Shown here: positions 8,159 to 16,694 of the stretch, piece by piece
Numbering within the stretch: position 1 is the first letter of the stretch
Layout: each line of letters starts with the position of its first letter
Assembly: GCF_009735645.1 (NCBI RefSeq)
Contig: NZ_CP032550.1
Location: 2,542,001-2,606,000, forward strand
Reading direction: 5' to 3'
DNA: 64,000 nucleotides
Source of the DNA: Microbacterium oryzae
GTDB taxonomy: Bacteria; Actinomycetota; Actinomycetes; Actinomycetales; Microbacteriaceae
Translations under genes and position numbers: made by a program
The notes under the pieces: generated by a model
What the model saw: only the letters and a program-made list of their open reading frames with translations
Database searches by the model: none
Told to the model about the DNA's origin: nothing

Positions 8159-9763
8159 GTGACCGAGAAGCTCGACGAACTGTACGCGCACGCCCACGAG
8201 AAGCACGCGGTCGTCGTGGGCGGCGGCATCGCCGGACTCGTCGCGGCCTGGGAGTGCGCGAAGGTCGGCATGCGCGTGACCGTGCTCGAGGCCGGCGAGC
8301 GCACCGGCGGCGTGTTGCGCTCGGGCGAGGTCGGCGGCGTGGTGCTCGACCTCGGGGCGGAGAGCTTCGCGACCCGCGGCGGGCACGTGCGCGCGCTCAT
8401 CGACGAGCTGGGTCTCGGCGACGACGTCGTCACGCCCGGCACCGGGGCCGGCGGCGCGTGGGTCGCGGGCGTGCCGGGAGTCGGCGCAGCGCCCCTCCCG
8501 GCCGGTGGCCTCCTCGGGATCCCCGCGAACCCGTTCGCGCCCGACGTGCGCCGCATCCTCGGCTGGGGCGGCGCATGGCGCGCGTACCTCGACCGCGTGA
8601 AGCCGGTCCTCACGATCGGCCACGCCGCGAGCCTCGGGCGCCTCGTGCGCACGCGTCTCGGATCCAAGGTGCTCGACCGCCTCGTCGCGCCCGTGACGAC
8701 GGGGGTCTACTCCGCGCACCCCGACGACATCGACCCGGACGTCGCCGCCCCCGGTCTCAACGCCGCCCTCACGCGCGCGGGCTCGCTCACCGGCGCCGTC
8801 GCCGAGCTCGTCGGCGCCCGAAAGAGCGCACCGGGCGGCGCCGTGCTCGGGCTGCGGGGCGGGATGGCGCGCCTCGCCGATGCGCTCGTCGAGCGTCTCG
8901 AGGTGCTCGGCGCCGACATCCGCACGCTCAGCCCCGTGGAGCGGCTCGACCGCACGGACGCGGGGTGGACGGTGCACCTCGCGGCGGGCGCTGCGGGCGC
9001 TGCGGGCGCGGCCGGTGCTCCGGGCGCTCCCCACCGCCAGACGATGTCGTCTCATCCAGGCGACACGGAATCCCGCGACTTCTCGGGTGCGCTCGATGAG
9101 ACGACATCATATGGAGCCCAGGATGGCCCCGCCTCGCCCGCGCCCGCCGCCGCGGCCCTCGACGCGCACGTCGTCATCGTCGCGACGGATGAGGCGACCG
9201 CGCGCCGACTGCTCGCGCCGCACGCCGAGGGCCTCGCGGCGGAGCCCGCGCGACCCGGCCCCGTCGTCGAGATCGTCACGCTGGTCCTCGACGCCCCCGC
9301 CCTCGACGCCAAGCCGCGCGGCACGGGCGTGCTCACGGTCCCCGGGTCGCACCGCGCGAAGGCGCTCACCCACGCCAACGCCAAGTGGCAGTGGGTCGCC
9401 GACGCCGCGGGCGACCGGCACGTCGTGCGGGTGTCGTTCGGCACGCAGGACGAGGAGCCCGCCACCGCGCACCTCTCCGATGACGACACGGCCGCGCTCG
9501 CCCTCCAGGAGGCCGCGGCGCTCCTCGGCGTCCCGCTCGCGGCGGACCAGCTCCGCGGCGCCCGCCGCGAGCGGTACCTCCAGTCGCAGCCCGCCGCGAC
9601 CGTGGGCCTGCGCGCGACGACCGATCAGGCGCGCACGGCCATCCGCGCCATCCCCGGCGCCATCGCGGTCGGCGCGTGGCTCGCGGGCACGGGGCTCGCC
9701 CAGGTCATCCCCGACGCGATCGCCGAGGCCGAGCGCGTGCGCCGGTCGGCGCTGTTCGACTGA
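8159..9763 (+). CDS. hemG: coproporphyrinogen III / protoporphyrinogen oxidase (HemG/HemY, CgoX)
   Basis: 534 residues, longer than the usual 460-500. This FAD enzyme oxidises coproporphyrinogen III to coproporphyrin III in the coproporphyrin-dependent pathway used by Gram-positives. The dinucleotide motif VVVGGGIAGLVAAWECAK (about residues 19-36) is followed by EAGERTGGVLRSGEVGG and LDLGAESFATRGG. The C-terminus has YLQSQPAATVG and AIAVGAWLAGTGLAQVIPDA, the second FAD-binding segment. The extra length is an Ala/Gly-rich loop (about residues 278-330) that includes a 66-bp palindromic DNA element read in frame. The GTG start has GAGGAT 6 nt upstream. hemQ, the last enzyme of this pathway, lies 1.2 kb downstream, which supports the coproporphyrin route. 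Confidence 0.92.
   Translation: MTEKLDELYAHAHEKHAVVVGGGIAGLVAAWECAKVGMRVTVLEAGERTGGVLRSGEVGGVVLDLGAESFATRGGHVRALIDELGLGDDVVTPGTGAGGAWVAGVPGVGAAPLPAGGLLGIPANPFAPDVRRILGWGGAWRAYLDRVKPVLTIGHAASLGRLVRTRLGSKVLDRLVAPVTTGVYSAHPDDIDPDVAAPGLNAALTRAGSLTGAVAELVGARKSAPGGAVLGLRGGMARLADALVERLEVLGADIRTLSPVERLDRTDAGWTVHLAAGAAGAAGAAGAPGAPHRQTMSSHPGDTESRDFSGALDETTSYGAQDGPASPAPAAAALDAHVVIVATDEATARRLLAPHAEGLAAEPARPGPVVEIVTLVLDAPALDAKPRGTGVLTVPGSHRAKALTHANAKWQWVADAAGDRHVVRVSFGTQDEEPATAHLSDDDTAALALQEAAALLGVPLAADQLRGARRERYLQSQPAATVGLRATTDQARTAIRAIPGAIAVGAWLAGTGLAQVIPDAIAEAERVRRSALFD
9043..9108. repeat. 66-bp palindromic element inside hemG
   Basis: A perfect 14-bp inverted repeat, GATGTCGTCTCATC at 9043-9056 and GATGAGACGACATC at 9095-9108, encloses a 38-bp spacer. 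The 66 bp equal exactly 22 codons, so the hemG frame is kept; it is translated at about residues 295-317 in a low-complexity loop. It looks like a REP/MITE-type element without its own coding capacity. No second full copy was found in the window. Confidence 0.65.
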
Positions 9764-9800
9764 ACGCGGCTACACCCCGGGCGACGCGCGCGCAAGGCGG

Positions 9801-9816
9801 ATGCCGAAAACGGCAT
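9801..9816 (+). other. short hairpin after hemG
   Basis: ATGCCG/CGGCAT stem with an AAAA loop, 37 bp after the hemG stop, in the 106-bp gap before the YtxH gene. A TACTGT hexamer at 9824-9829 could be the -10 for the next gene. Confidence 0.35.
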
Positions 9817-9869
9817 ACATGGTTACTGTGGAGTCCTGAGCAAGCCGGAACGACTGTGAGGAGAACCCG

Positions 9870-10196
9870 ATGCGGGGGAAGCTGGGACTCGTGATCGGCC
9901 TCGGTGCGGGCTACGTGCTCGGCACGCGCGCCGGACGTGCGCGCTACGAGCAGATCAAGGACAGGGCGCAGGAGGTGTGGGAGCTTCCCGTCGTGCAGGC
10001 GCAGGCGGCGAAGGTCTCCAAGCTCGCGAAGTCGAGCGCGCTCGCGGTTCCGCGTGTGGCCTGGAACGGCGCGATCAAGGTCGTGAAGGCCGCCACCACG
10101 TCCGGCACGCCGGGCCAGCGTCTGGACGCCGCGCTCGATGAGACCGGCGACGCTGTCGACGACGTGAAGGGCGCCACGGGGAAGGCCGAGGGCTGA
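9870..10196 (+). CDS. YtxH-like small membrane-associated protein
   Basis: 108 residues starting MRGKLGLVIGLGAGYVLGTRAGRARYEQIKD. A glycine-rich N-terminal membrane segment followed by GTRAGRARYEQI is the hallmark of actinobacterial YtxH-type proteins, whose function is unknown. The C-terminal part is helical and charged. GTGAGGAG lies about 8 nt upstream. Its stop overlaps the next ATG, so it forms a unit with the holin-like and DUF3618 genes. Confidence 0.75.
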   Translation: MRGKLGLVIGLGAGYVLGTRAGRARYEQIKDRAQEVWELPVVQAQAAKVSKLAKSSALAVPRVAWNGAIKVVKAATTSGTPGQRLDAALDETGDAVDDVKGATGKAEG

Positions 10197-10612
10197 TGGC
10201 GCAGCTCCCGCCGTCGCCGGTGCGAGATCGCGCCGACGACAGTCTCTTCACGCTCATCGGCGATGTGCCGGAGCTGGTGCGCAACCTCGTCATCGCCGAG
10301 GTCGACGCCGCGAAGAAGTGGGCGGCGAAGACCGCGAAGGATGCGGGGTTCGGCACCGGCTGGATGCTCGTCGCGCTGTTCTTCCTGTTCTGGGCCATCC
10401 CCGCCTTCCTGTGCTTCGTCATCGCGCTGCTGTCGCTGTGGCTGCCGGTGTGGGCGTCGGCGCTCATCGTCTTCGGCGTCGGCGTGATCCTCGCCGCCGT
10501 CTTCGCGCTCCTGGGGCTGCTGCGATTCAAGCGCCTCGCCAAGAGCGAGAACCCCGCCAGCGCGGCCCGCACGGACGTCGCCATCGTCAAGGAGGTCGCG
10601 AATGAGTTCTGA
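10196..10612 (+). CDS. phage holin family (DUF1469-type) membrane protein
   Basis: 138 residues. An N-terminal amphipathic part (LVRNLVIAEVDAAKKWAAKTAKDAG) precedes two hydrophobic helices at about residues 57-82 and 84-110, ending with a charged tail. This is the layout of the actinobacterial holin superfamily III/DUF1469 proteins. Despite the name there is no lysis context; in actinobacteria these travel with YtxH and DUF3618 genes and are thought to be membrane-stress or envelope proteins (inference). Confidence 0.8.
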   Translation: MAQLPPSPVRDRADDSLFTLIGDVPELVRNLVIAEVDAAKKWAAKTAKDAGFGTGWMLVALFFLFWAIPAFLCFVIALLSLWLPVWASALIVFGVGVILAAVFALLGLLRFKRLAKSENPASAARTDVAIVKEVANEF

Positions 10613-10889
10613 TCGCATGCACGGCGAGGCGCTCATCTCGAAGACCGTCGTGCCGAGCGGCATCGAGGACCCGGTGGAGCGTGCGCGCGCGGAGCTGCGG
10701 GCCGCCCTCAACGCGATCGAGGTCAAGGGCAACCTGCCCCGCCGCGCATCCGACGCCATCCAGCGCGGCGCGGTGAAGGCGCGTGCGTTCGCCGACGGCA
10801 ACCCCGGCGCGGCCGTCGCGGCGGCCGTGGGCGCCGCAGCGGCCGTCGGCGCCGTCGTCTGGGGCCTCGCGCGGCTCATCGCCCGCTGA
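10602..10889 (+). CDS. DUF3618 family protein
   Basis: 95 residues overlapping the previous gene by 11 nt. EDPVERARAELRAALNAIEVKGNLPRRASDAI matches DUF3618, and the C-terminus is one Ala/Val-rich membrane helix (AAVGAVVWGLARL). Function unknown. Third member of the small envelope-gene cassette inserted between hemG and hemQ. Confidence 0.78.
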   Translation: MSSDRMHGEALISKTVVPSGIEDPVERARAELRAALNAIEVKGNLPRRASDAIQRGAVKARAFADGNPGAAVAAAVGAAAAVGAVVWGLARLIAR

Positions 10890-10937
10890 ACGGGCGGACG
10901 TTTTCGCCTTCCGCGCGAGCGGGAGCATGATGGAGTC

Positions 10938-11615
10938 ATGCCTGACGAACTCGAGACGACCGGAGACAGCTACAGCCTCTGGGCGGTGTGGCGACGCAAC
11001 CCCGACCGCCCGGTGACGGAGACCGATGCGACGGAGCTCGAGGACATCGTCTCCCTCCTCGCCGGGGAGGGCGTGACCGTCCGCGGGTTCTACGACGTCA
11101 GCGGCCTGCGCGCCGACGCCGACCTCATGGTGTGGGTGCACGGCGCGGTCCCCCAGGACCTGCAGCGGGCCATCCGCCGCCTGCGTCGCACCGAGCTGCT
11201 GAAGAACCTCCTGCCGACCTGGAACGGGATGGCGGTGCACCGCGACGCGGAGTTCAACAAGCGCCACGTGCCCGGCTACATGCGCGGCATTGCCGCGAAG
11301 GGCTGGCTGACGGTCTACCCCTTCGTGCGCAGCTACGAGTGGTATCTGCTTCCCGACGAGGAGCGCAGCGCGATGCTCGCCGACCACGGCCGGAAGGGTG
11401 CGGCGTTCCGCGGCGTCACCGCGAACACGATGGCGTCCTTCGCGCTCGGCGACTACGAGTGGATGCTCCCGATCGAGTCCGACCAGCTGAACGACCTCGT
11501 CGACATGATGCGCGACCTGCGCTACACCGAGGCTCGCCGCCATGTGCGCGAGGAGGTGCCGTTCTTCACCGGTCGACGCATCCCCGCATCCGAGGTGGCC
11601 GAGGTGCTGCAGTGA
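10938..11615 (+). CDS. hemQ: coproheme decarboxylase (HemQ/ChdC), chlorite dismutase family
   Basis: 225 residues, the usual size for actinobacterial HemQ. It decarboxylates coproheme with peroxide to haem b, the final step of the coproporphyrin-dependent pathway. YSLWAVWRR near the N-terminus, YPFVRSYEWYLLPDEERSAMLADHG (about residues 127-151), TANTMASFALGDYEWMLPIE and the C-terminal VREEVPFFTGRRI are conserved family segments. CATGAT lies 6 nt before the ATG, suggesting leaderless transcription. The stop overlaps the hemC GTG by 4 nt, opening a tightly coupled hemQ-hemC-hemD-hemB unit. Confidence 0.94.
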   Translation: MPDELETTGDSYSLWAVWRRNPDRPVTETDATELEDIVSLLAGEGVTVRGFYDVSGLRADADLMVWVHGAVPQDLQRAIRRLRRTELLKNLLPTWNGMAVHRDAEFNKRHVPGYMRGIAAKGWLTVYPFVRSYEWYLLPDEERSAMLADHGRKGAAFRGVTANTMASFALGDYEWMLPIESDQLNDLVDMMRDLRYTEARRHVREEVPFFTGRRIPASEVAEVLQ

Positions 11616-12601
11616 CCACCGCCATCCGCCTCGGCACCCGCCGCAGCGCGCTGGCGATGTCGCAGTCGTCGATGGTGGCGCGCGCCCTCGAGGAGAAGGC
11701 GGGCCGCCCGGTCGAGCTCGTCGAGATCGTCTCCGAGGGCGACGTGTCGCGCGCCTCGCTGTCGCAGCTCGGCGGCACCGGCGTCTTCGCCACCCGCCTG
11801 CGCGAGGCGCTCCTCGCCGGCGAATGCGACCTGCTCGTCCACTCGCTGAAGGACCTCCCCACCGCGGGGGCGCCCGGCCTCCTCGTGGCCGCGACGCCCG
11901 TCCGCGCGGATGCGCGCGACGTCGTCCTCACGCGCGACGGCACGCCGCTCGCCGAGCTCCCAGTCGGAGCCCGCGTCGGCACCGGATCGCCGCGTCGCAT
12001 CGCCCAGGTGCGGCGCGCCAACCCCGGCGTGCAGGTGCACGACCTCCGCGGCAACGTCGACTCGCGTATGCAGCGCGTGCGCGACGGGGAGCTCGACGCG
12101 ATCGTGCTGGCCGCCGCCGGACTCTCTCGGCTCGGATCGGACATCGACCTCGCGATGGAGTTCCAGGACCTCGGCGGATGGCCGACCGCGGCCGGGCAGG
12201 GCGCTCTCGCCGTCGAGACGCGGCTGGACATCGACGACGACCTGCTCCGCGCCATCCGCGCCCTCGACGACCCCGCGACGCGGTTCGCGGTGACGGTCGA
12301 GCGCGCGGTGCTGGCCGGCGTCGAGGCGGGCTGCCATGCGCCGGTCGGCATCCACGCCGACTTCGCGGGCGACGAGCTGCGGGTGTCGGCGGTGGTCTAC
12401 GGGGAGCCCGGCGTCGAGATCACGGCGGAGAGCGCCGAGGTCGTGGCGCAGGAGTATATTCATGCGCAGGGCGGCGGCGACGGTGCAGATGCCGCCCGTC
12501 GCGTCGTCCCCCGACGAGCGAGCGAGATCGGCACCGAAGTCGCCGGTCAGCTTCTCGACCGAGGGGCGTCCGACATCGTGACACCCTCGACCACTACATG
12601 A
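11612..12601 (+). CDS. hemC: hydroxymethylbilane synthase (porphobilinogen deaminase)
   Basis: 329 residues. It polymerises four porphobilinogens to hydroxymethylbilane. Conserved segments include IRLGTRRSALAMSQS, LVHSLKDLPT, GTGSPRRIAQVRRANPGVQVHDLRGNVDSRM, and VEAGCHAPVG with the Cys that carries the dipyrromethane cofactor. The C-terminal 45 residues contain an unusual Gly/Asp-rich stretch (AQGGGDGADAARR) next to a locally A/T-rich codon run (GAGTATATTCAT), possibly a small insertion in a tolerant loop. The start GTG overlaps the hemQ stop and its own stop overlaps the hemD ATG. Confidence 0.96.
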   Translation: MTTAIRLGTRRSALAMSQSSMVARALEEKAGRPVELVEIVSEGDVSRASLSQLGGTGVFATRLREALLAGECDLLVHSLKDLPTAGAPGLLVAATPVRADARDVVLTRDGTPLAELPVGARVGTGSPRRIAQVRRANPGVQVHDLRGNVDSRMQRVRDGELDAIVLAAAGLSRLGSDIDLAMEFQDLGGWPTAAGQGALAVETRLDIDDDLLRAIRALDDPATRFAVTVERAVLAGVEAGCHAPVGIHADFAGDELRVSAVVYGEPGVEITAESAEVVAQEYIHAQGGGDGADAARRVVPRRASEIGTEVAGQLLDRGASDIVTPSTTT

Positions 12602-13458
12602 AGCCACTGGATCATATGACCGCTAAGCCTCTCGCCGGATGGCGGGTGCTCGTGCCGCGCGGCGGCCCCTGGGGCGACAGCGTCGCCGCTCGGCTCCGCA
12701 CGGGCGGTGCGACGCCGGTGATCGCGCCCCTGATCAACTTCGCTCCCACCGAGGACAAGGCCGCACTCGAGCAGGCGCTCCGCGACCTCGCCGACGGCCG
12801 GTTCCACTGGCTGACGGTCACGAGCGCCACGACCGTCGACGTGCTCTTCTCCTACGGCGCGCGGATCCCCGAGGGGACGAAGGTCGCCGCCGTGGGCGAG
12901 ACCACCGCGACCGCGCTGCAGGCTGTGGGCTACGGCGTCGACCTCGTGCCCGACACCGACAACTCCGCCGCGGGCCTCGCCCGGCAGCTCCTCGCGCTCG
13001 AGTCCGAGCCGCGGCGCATCCTCACGCTGCGCAGCGAGATCGCCAAGCCCGTCCTCACCGACGCGCTCATCGCCGCGGGGCACGACGTGCACAGCGTGGT
13101 CGCATACCGCACGGTGGGCGTGCCCGCTCCCGAGCGCGCGCACCGCGACGTCCTGAACGGCCGCATCAACGCCATCCTCGTGACGAGCGGCTCGGTCGCC
13201 GAGCAGGTGCGCGAGCAGTTCCCCGTCATCCCCGACGAGACGATCATCGCCGCGATCGGCCCGCGCACCGCGCGGGATGCGAACGCGGCGGGCCTCCCCA
13301 TCCATCTCGTCGCCCCGCGGCAGAGCGTGGAGTCGCTGATCGACGCGCTCGCCGACATCCCGGTCCCGCCGCCGAGCGCCGAGGCGCGCGCCATCCCGGA
13401 GACCACCCCCACCGAGGTCGTGCGCATCCCCCACGCGGCCACCAAGGACGATCGATGA
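12598..13458 (+). CDS. hemD: uroporphyrinogen-III synthase
   Basis: 286 residues. It cyclises hydroxymethylbilane with D-ring inversion. The weakly conserved fold is recognisable from [69 protein letters not shown] and [16 protein letters not shown], in the expected order of two Rossmann-like domains. The ATG at 12598 overlaps the hemC stop (ATGA); a second in-frame ATG at 12616 is possible, but coupling favours the first. The Pro-rich C-terminus is probably disordered. Confidence 0.9.
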   Translation: MKPLDHMTAKPLAGWRVLVPRGGPWGDSVAARLRTGGATPVIAPLINFAPTEDKAALEQALRDLADGRFHWLTVTSATTVDVLFSYGARIPEGTKVAAVGETTATALQAVGYGVDLVPDTDNSAAGLARQLLALESEPRRILTLRSEIAKPVLTDALIAAGHDVHSVVAYRTVGVPAPERAHRDVLNGRINAILVTSGSVAEQVREQFPVIPDETIIAAIGPRTARDANAAGLPIHLVAPRQSVESLIDALADIPVPPPSAEARAIPETTPTEVVRIPHAATKDDR

Positions 13459-14438
13459 GCTTCCCCACGCACCGCCCGCGGCGACTCCGCACCTCTCCGG
13501 CGGTCCGCCGTCTCGTCCGCGAGACGCACCTGGCGCCATCCCAGCTCGTGCTGCCCGCCTTCGTGCGCGAGGGCATCACGGAGCCCGTCGACATCGGATC
13601 GATGCCGGGCGTCCGCCAGCACACGCTGGACTCGCTGCGGCGCGCGGCGGTCGAGGCCGCCGAAGCGGGCGTCGGCGGGATCATGCTGTTCGGCATCCCC
13701 GAGGTGCGCGACGCGATCGGCTCCGGCGCGGACGACCCCGAGGGCATCCTCAACGTCGCCGCGGCCGCGCTCGCGGCCGAGGTCGGCGACGCGCTCGTCG
13801 TGCAGACCGACCTGTGCCTCGATGAGTTCACCGACCACGGCCACTGCGGCGTGCTGCGCGCCGACGGCGGCGTCGACAACGACGCCACCCTCGAGCGGTA
13901 CGCGGCGATGGGCGTCGCGCAGGCGCGCGCAGGCGCGACCCTGCTGGGGCTGTCGGGCATGATGGATGGCCAGGTGGCGGCCGTCCGCGAGGCTCTCGAC
14001 ACCGAGGGCTTCATCGACACGATCATCATGGCCTACTCCGCGAAGTACGCCGGCGCGTTCTACGGCCCGTTCCGCGAGGCCGTCGACTCTCAGCTGAAGG
14101 GCGACCGCCGCACCTACCAGCTCGACCCGGGCAATGCGCGCGAGGGCGTCCGCGAGGCGATCGCGGACGTCGAGGAGGGCGCCGACATCGTCATGGTGAA
14201 GCCCGCCATGCCGTACCTCGACGTGCTCGCCGACGTGCGCGCGACCGTCGACGTGCCGGTCTGGGCGTACCAGGTGTCGGGCGAGTACGCGATGATCGAG
14301 GCCGCTGCCGGCAACGGCTGGATCGACCGCCGCGGCGCCATCCAGGAGTCGCTGCTGGGCATCCGGCGCGCGGGCGCGGACGCCATCCTCACCTACTGGG
14401 CCGTCGAGGCCGCGGGCTGGCTGCGCGAGGCTCACTGA
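13455..14438 (+). CDS. hemB: delta-aminolevulinic acid dehydratase (porphobilinogen synthase)
   Basis: 327 residues. It condenses two 5-aminolevulinates to porphobilinogen. The Schiff-base lysines lie in [15 protein letters not shown] and [10 protein letters not shown]. The metal segment reads [14 protein letters not shown]: two of the three zinc cysteines of the classical DVCLCxYxxHGHCG are kept and the middle one is Asp, a mixed type. The usual SDMMDG segment is SGMMDGQV here. Both differences are visible directly; whether they alter metal dependence is not known from sequence. The start overlaps the hemD stop (ATGA). Confidence 0.96.
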   Translation: MSFPTHRPRRLRTSPAVRRLVRETHLAPSQLVLPAFVREGITEPVDIGSMPGVRQHTLDSLRRAAVEAAEAGVGGIMLFGIPEVRDAIGSGADDPEGILNVAAAALAAEVGDALVVQTDLCLDEFTDHGHCGVLRADGGVDNDATLERYAAMGVAQARAGATLLGLSGMMDGQVAAVREALDTEGFIDTIIMAYSAKYAGAFYGPFREAVDSQLKGDRRTYQLDPGNAREGVREAIADVEEGADIVMVKPAMPYLDVLADVRATVDVPVWAYQVSGEYAMIEAAAGNGWIDRRGAIQESLLGIRRAGADAILTYWAVEAAGWLREAH

Positions 14439-14498
14439 CCCGTCGTCGGTCGGTCGCCTCCGGCCCGCCCTGCAGGAGCGGTGCGGGAGAATAGAGGC

Positions 14499-15821
14499 AT
14501 GACCGACCGGAACGACGCCCTGTTCGAGCACGCCCGCGCTGTGATCCCCGGCGGGGTGAACTCGCCGGTGCGCGCATACGGCTCGGTCGGCGGCACGCCG
14601 CGCTTCCTCGCGTCGGCCCGGGGCGCGTACGTGACGGATGCCGCCGGTCGCGAATACGTCGACCTCGTCGCCTCGTGGGGTCCCGCTCTCCTCGGCCACG
14701 CCCATCCGGAGGTCGTCGCCGCCGTGCAGGAGGCCGCCACCCGCGGACTCTCCTTCGGCGCGCCCACCGAGGGCGAGGTGGAGCTCGCCGACCTCATCGT
14801 CGAGCGCGTGCAGGCCGGGGGCCTGAAGCCCGTCGAGCAGGTGCGCCTGGTGTCCACCGGCACCGAGGCGACCATGACGGCCATCCGGCTCGCCCGCGGC
14901 GCGACCGGCCGCGACCTGCTGGTGAAGTTCGACGGCAACTACCACGGCCACTCCGACGGGCTCCTCGCGTCGGCCGGGTCCGGTGTCGCGACGCTCGCGC
15001 TCCCCGGCACGGCGGGCGTTCCCGCGGCGATCGCGGGGCAGACCCTCGTTGCCCCCTACGGCGACCTCGACGCCGTGCGCGAGATCTTCGCCGCGCACGG
15101 GCACGAGATCGCCGCGATCATCGTCGAGGCCGCGCCCGCGAACATGGGCGTCGTGCAGCCGCAGCCGGGCTACAACGCGGCGCTCGCGCAGATCGCGCAC
15201 GACGCGGGTGCGCTGCTCATCCTCGACGAGGTGCTGACCGGGTTCCGCGTGCATCCCGCGGGGCACTGGGGCCTGCAGGTCGAGGCGGGCGAGCTGTTCG
15301 AGCCCGACATCATCACGTTCGGCAAGGTCGTCGGCGGCGGCATGCCGCTGGCCGCCCTCGGCGGGAAGCGCCGCGTCATGGACCAGCTCGCACCCGTCGG
15401 CCCCGTCTACCAGGCGGGCACCCTGTCCGGGAACCCGCTCTCTGTCGCGGCCGGTCTCGCCACGCTGCGCCTCGCGACCCCCGAGGTCTACGCGACCGTC
15501 GACGCCGCCGCGAAGACGGTGGCGGATGGCCTGGGTGCTGCCCTGACGGAAGCGGGCGTCGTGCACGCGATCCCGCGCGCCGGCAGCCTCTTCGGCCTCG
15601 CGTTCCTGCCCGAGGAGCCGCGCGACTACGCGACGGCGAAGACGCAGGAGGCGTTCCGCTACACGCCGTTCTTCCACGCCATGCTCGACGCGGGCGTCGC
15701 CCTGCCGCCGAGCGTGTACGAGGCGTGGTTCCTCACCGCCGCGCACGACGAGGACGCGCTCGGCCGCATCCTCGAGGCGCTGCCCGGCGCCGCGCGGGCG
15801 GCGGCGGCCGCCACCGCATGA
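14499..15821 (+). CDS. hemL: glutamate-1-semialdehyde 2,1-aminomutase
   Basis: 440 residues. This PLP enzyme makes 5-aminolevulinate from the product of HemA. It shows [21 protein letters not shown] at the N-terminus, the [15 protein letters not shown] phosphate-binding region, LDEVLTGFR with the pyridine-N Asp, and the PLP lysine in [24 protein letters not shown] lies 6 nt before the ATG, so it probably has its own leaderless promoter 60 bp after hemB. With hemA, E, G, Q, C, D and B this gives every step from Glu-tRNA to coproporphyrin III, plus the final decarboxylase; ferrochelatase is not in the window. Confidence 0.96.
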   Translation: MTDRNDALFEHARAVIPGGVNSPVRAYGSVGGTPRFLASARGAYVTDAAGREYVDLVASWGPALLGHAHPEVVAAVQEAATRGLSFGAPTEGEVELADLIVERVQAGGLKPVEQVRLVSTGTEATMTAIRLARGATGRDLLVKFDGNYHGHSDGLLASAGSGVATLALPGTAGVPAAIAGQTLVAPYGDLDAVREIFAAHGHEIAAIIVEAAPANMGVVQPQPGYNAALAQIAHDAGALLILDEVLTGFRVHPAGHWGLQVEAGELFEPDIITFGKVVGGGMPLAALGGKRRVMDQLAPVGPVYQAGTLSGNPLSVAAGLATLRLATPEVYATVDAAAKTVADGLGAALTEAGVVHAIPRAGSLFGLAFLPEEPRDYATAKTQEAFRYTPFFHAMLDAGVALPPSVYEAWFLTAAHDEDALGRILEALPGAARAAAAATA

Positions 15822-15844
15822 GCGGATCCGCCGCCCTCTGAGCG

Positions 15845-15876
15845 GATCCGTCGCCCTCTGCACAGGGCGACGGATC
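15845..15876 (+). terminator. 13-bp-stem terminator after hemL
   Basis: GATCCGTCGCCCT (15845-15857) pairs perfectly with AGGGCGACGGATC (15864-15876) around a 6-nt loop. The left arm belongs to a direct repeat: GAGCGGATCCG(C/T)CGCCCTCTG occurs twice (from 15819 and 15840). Confidence 0.65.
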
Positions 15877-15965
15877 GCGCGTGTCCTCCCCAGAGGCGTC
15901 GAGCGCTGCCCGCGGGCGGGGGTGGTCCCTTCGAGGATGTGAGGCATCCGATCGAGGAGGAGATC

Positions 15966-16694
15966 ATGACGGAAGCGAAGCTGGATCTCATCGCGAAGCT
16001 GCTCGCGAAGGCCGAGAGCACGACGCCCGAGGAAGCCGAGGCGCTCACCGAGCACGCCGCGCGGCTGATGGTGAAGTACGGCATCGACCAGGCGCGCATC
16101 GACGAGCGGCGTGCGCGCGGCGGGCACCCGCCTGAGGAGATCGTGCAGGAGCGGATGGTCTTCACGGGCGCGTACGCCCGCGACCTCCGTGATCTCGGCG
16201 GGGCCGTCGCGCACGCGGTGGGGACCATCCGACCGCTCCAGGCCGAGCTCGCCGGGGTCGGATCGATCCTCATCCTCGTCGGCTACGCCTCCGACGTGCG
16301 GCAGGCGCAGGTGCTGATCGGAAGCCTCCGCATCCAGGCGATGGTCGCGATGCGCGCCTGGTGGGACGCCGCTCGGGTCGCGTACGAGTGGCACACGGAG
16401 AGCGAGCGGCGTCGTGCGCGCAGCGGGTTCGTCCGCGGCTTCGGCGGAGGCGCGGCCGCAAGGATCGCGGAGAACCGGAACGCCGTCGTCGAGGAGGCCG
16501 GCTCGGGCACCGACCTGGTGCTCGCCTCCCGGCGACAGCGCGTGGACGCGTTCGTCGACGGGATGCCCACCAGGCGCGCGCGGCGTCGCAGCGGGGCGGA
16601 TGCCGGTGCCTACGTCTCGGGACACCGCTCAGGTCGGCAGGCGAACACCGGCGAGGCGGCGATCAGGGAGCGAAGGTCCCTTCCGCAGGGGTGA
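15966..16694 (+). CDS. DUF2786 domain protein
   Basis: 242 residues. The N-terminal LIAKLLAKAESTTPEEAEALTEHAARLMVKYGID is a clear DUF2786 domain, often found in phage-related and actinobacterial proteins of unknown function. The middle has VGSILILVGYASDVRQAQVLIGSLRIQ; the C-terminus is Arg-rich and probably disordered or nucleic-acid binding. GAGGAGGAG upstream gives a strong ribosome binding site. The last 85 bp overlap the convergent cofC gene. Confidence 0.82.
   Translation: MTEAKLDLIAKLLAKAESTTPEEAEALTEHAARLMVKYGIDQARIDERRARGGHPPEEIVQERMVFTGAYARDLRDLGGAVAHAVGTIRPLQAELAGVGSILILVGYASDVRQAQVLIGSLRIQAMVAMRAWWDAARVAYEWHTESERRRARSGFVRGFGGGAAARIAENRNAVVEEAGSGTDLVLASRRQRVDAFVDGMPTRRARRRSGADAGAYVSGHRSGRQANTGEAAIRERRSLPQG

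Noticed and set aside
9043-9108. Insertion sequence end or CRISPR-like repeat
   Set aside because: There is no transposase and no repeated unit-spacer pattern; a single non-coding palindromic element fits better.
10196-10612. Prophage remnant because of the holin-family gene
   Set aside because: No endolysin, structural, integrase or attachment features nearby; this holin family is common as a chromosomal envelope gene.
12930-16625. 1231-codon minus-strand frame across hemD-hemB-hemL
   Set aside because: Antisense to four well-supported haem genes and without recognisable domains.
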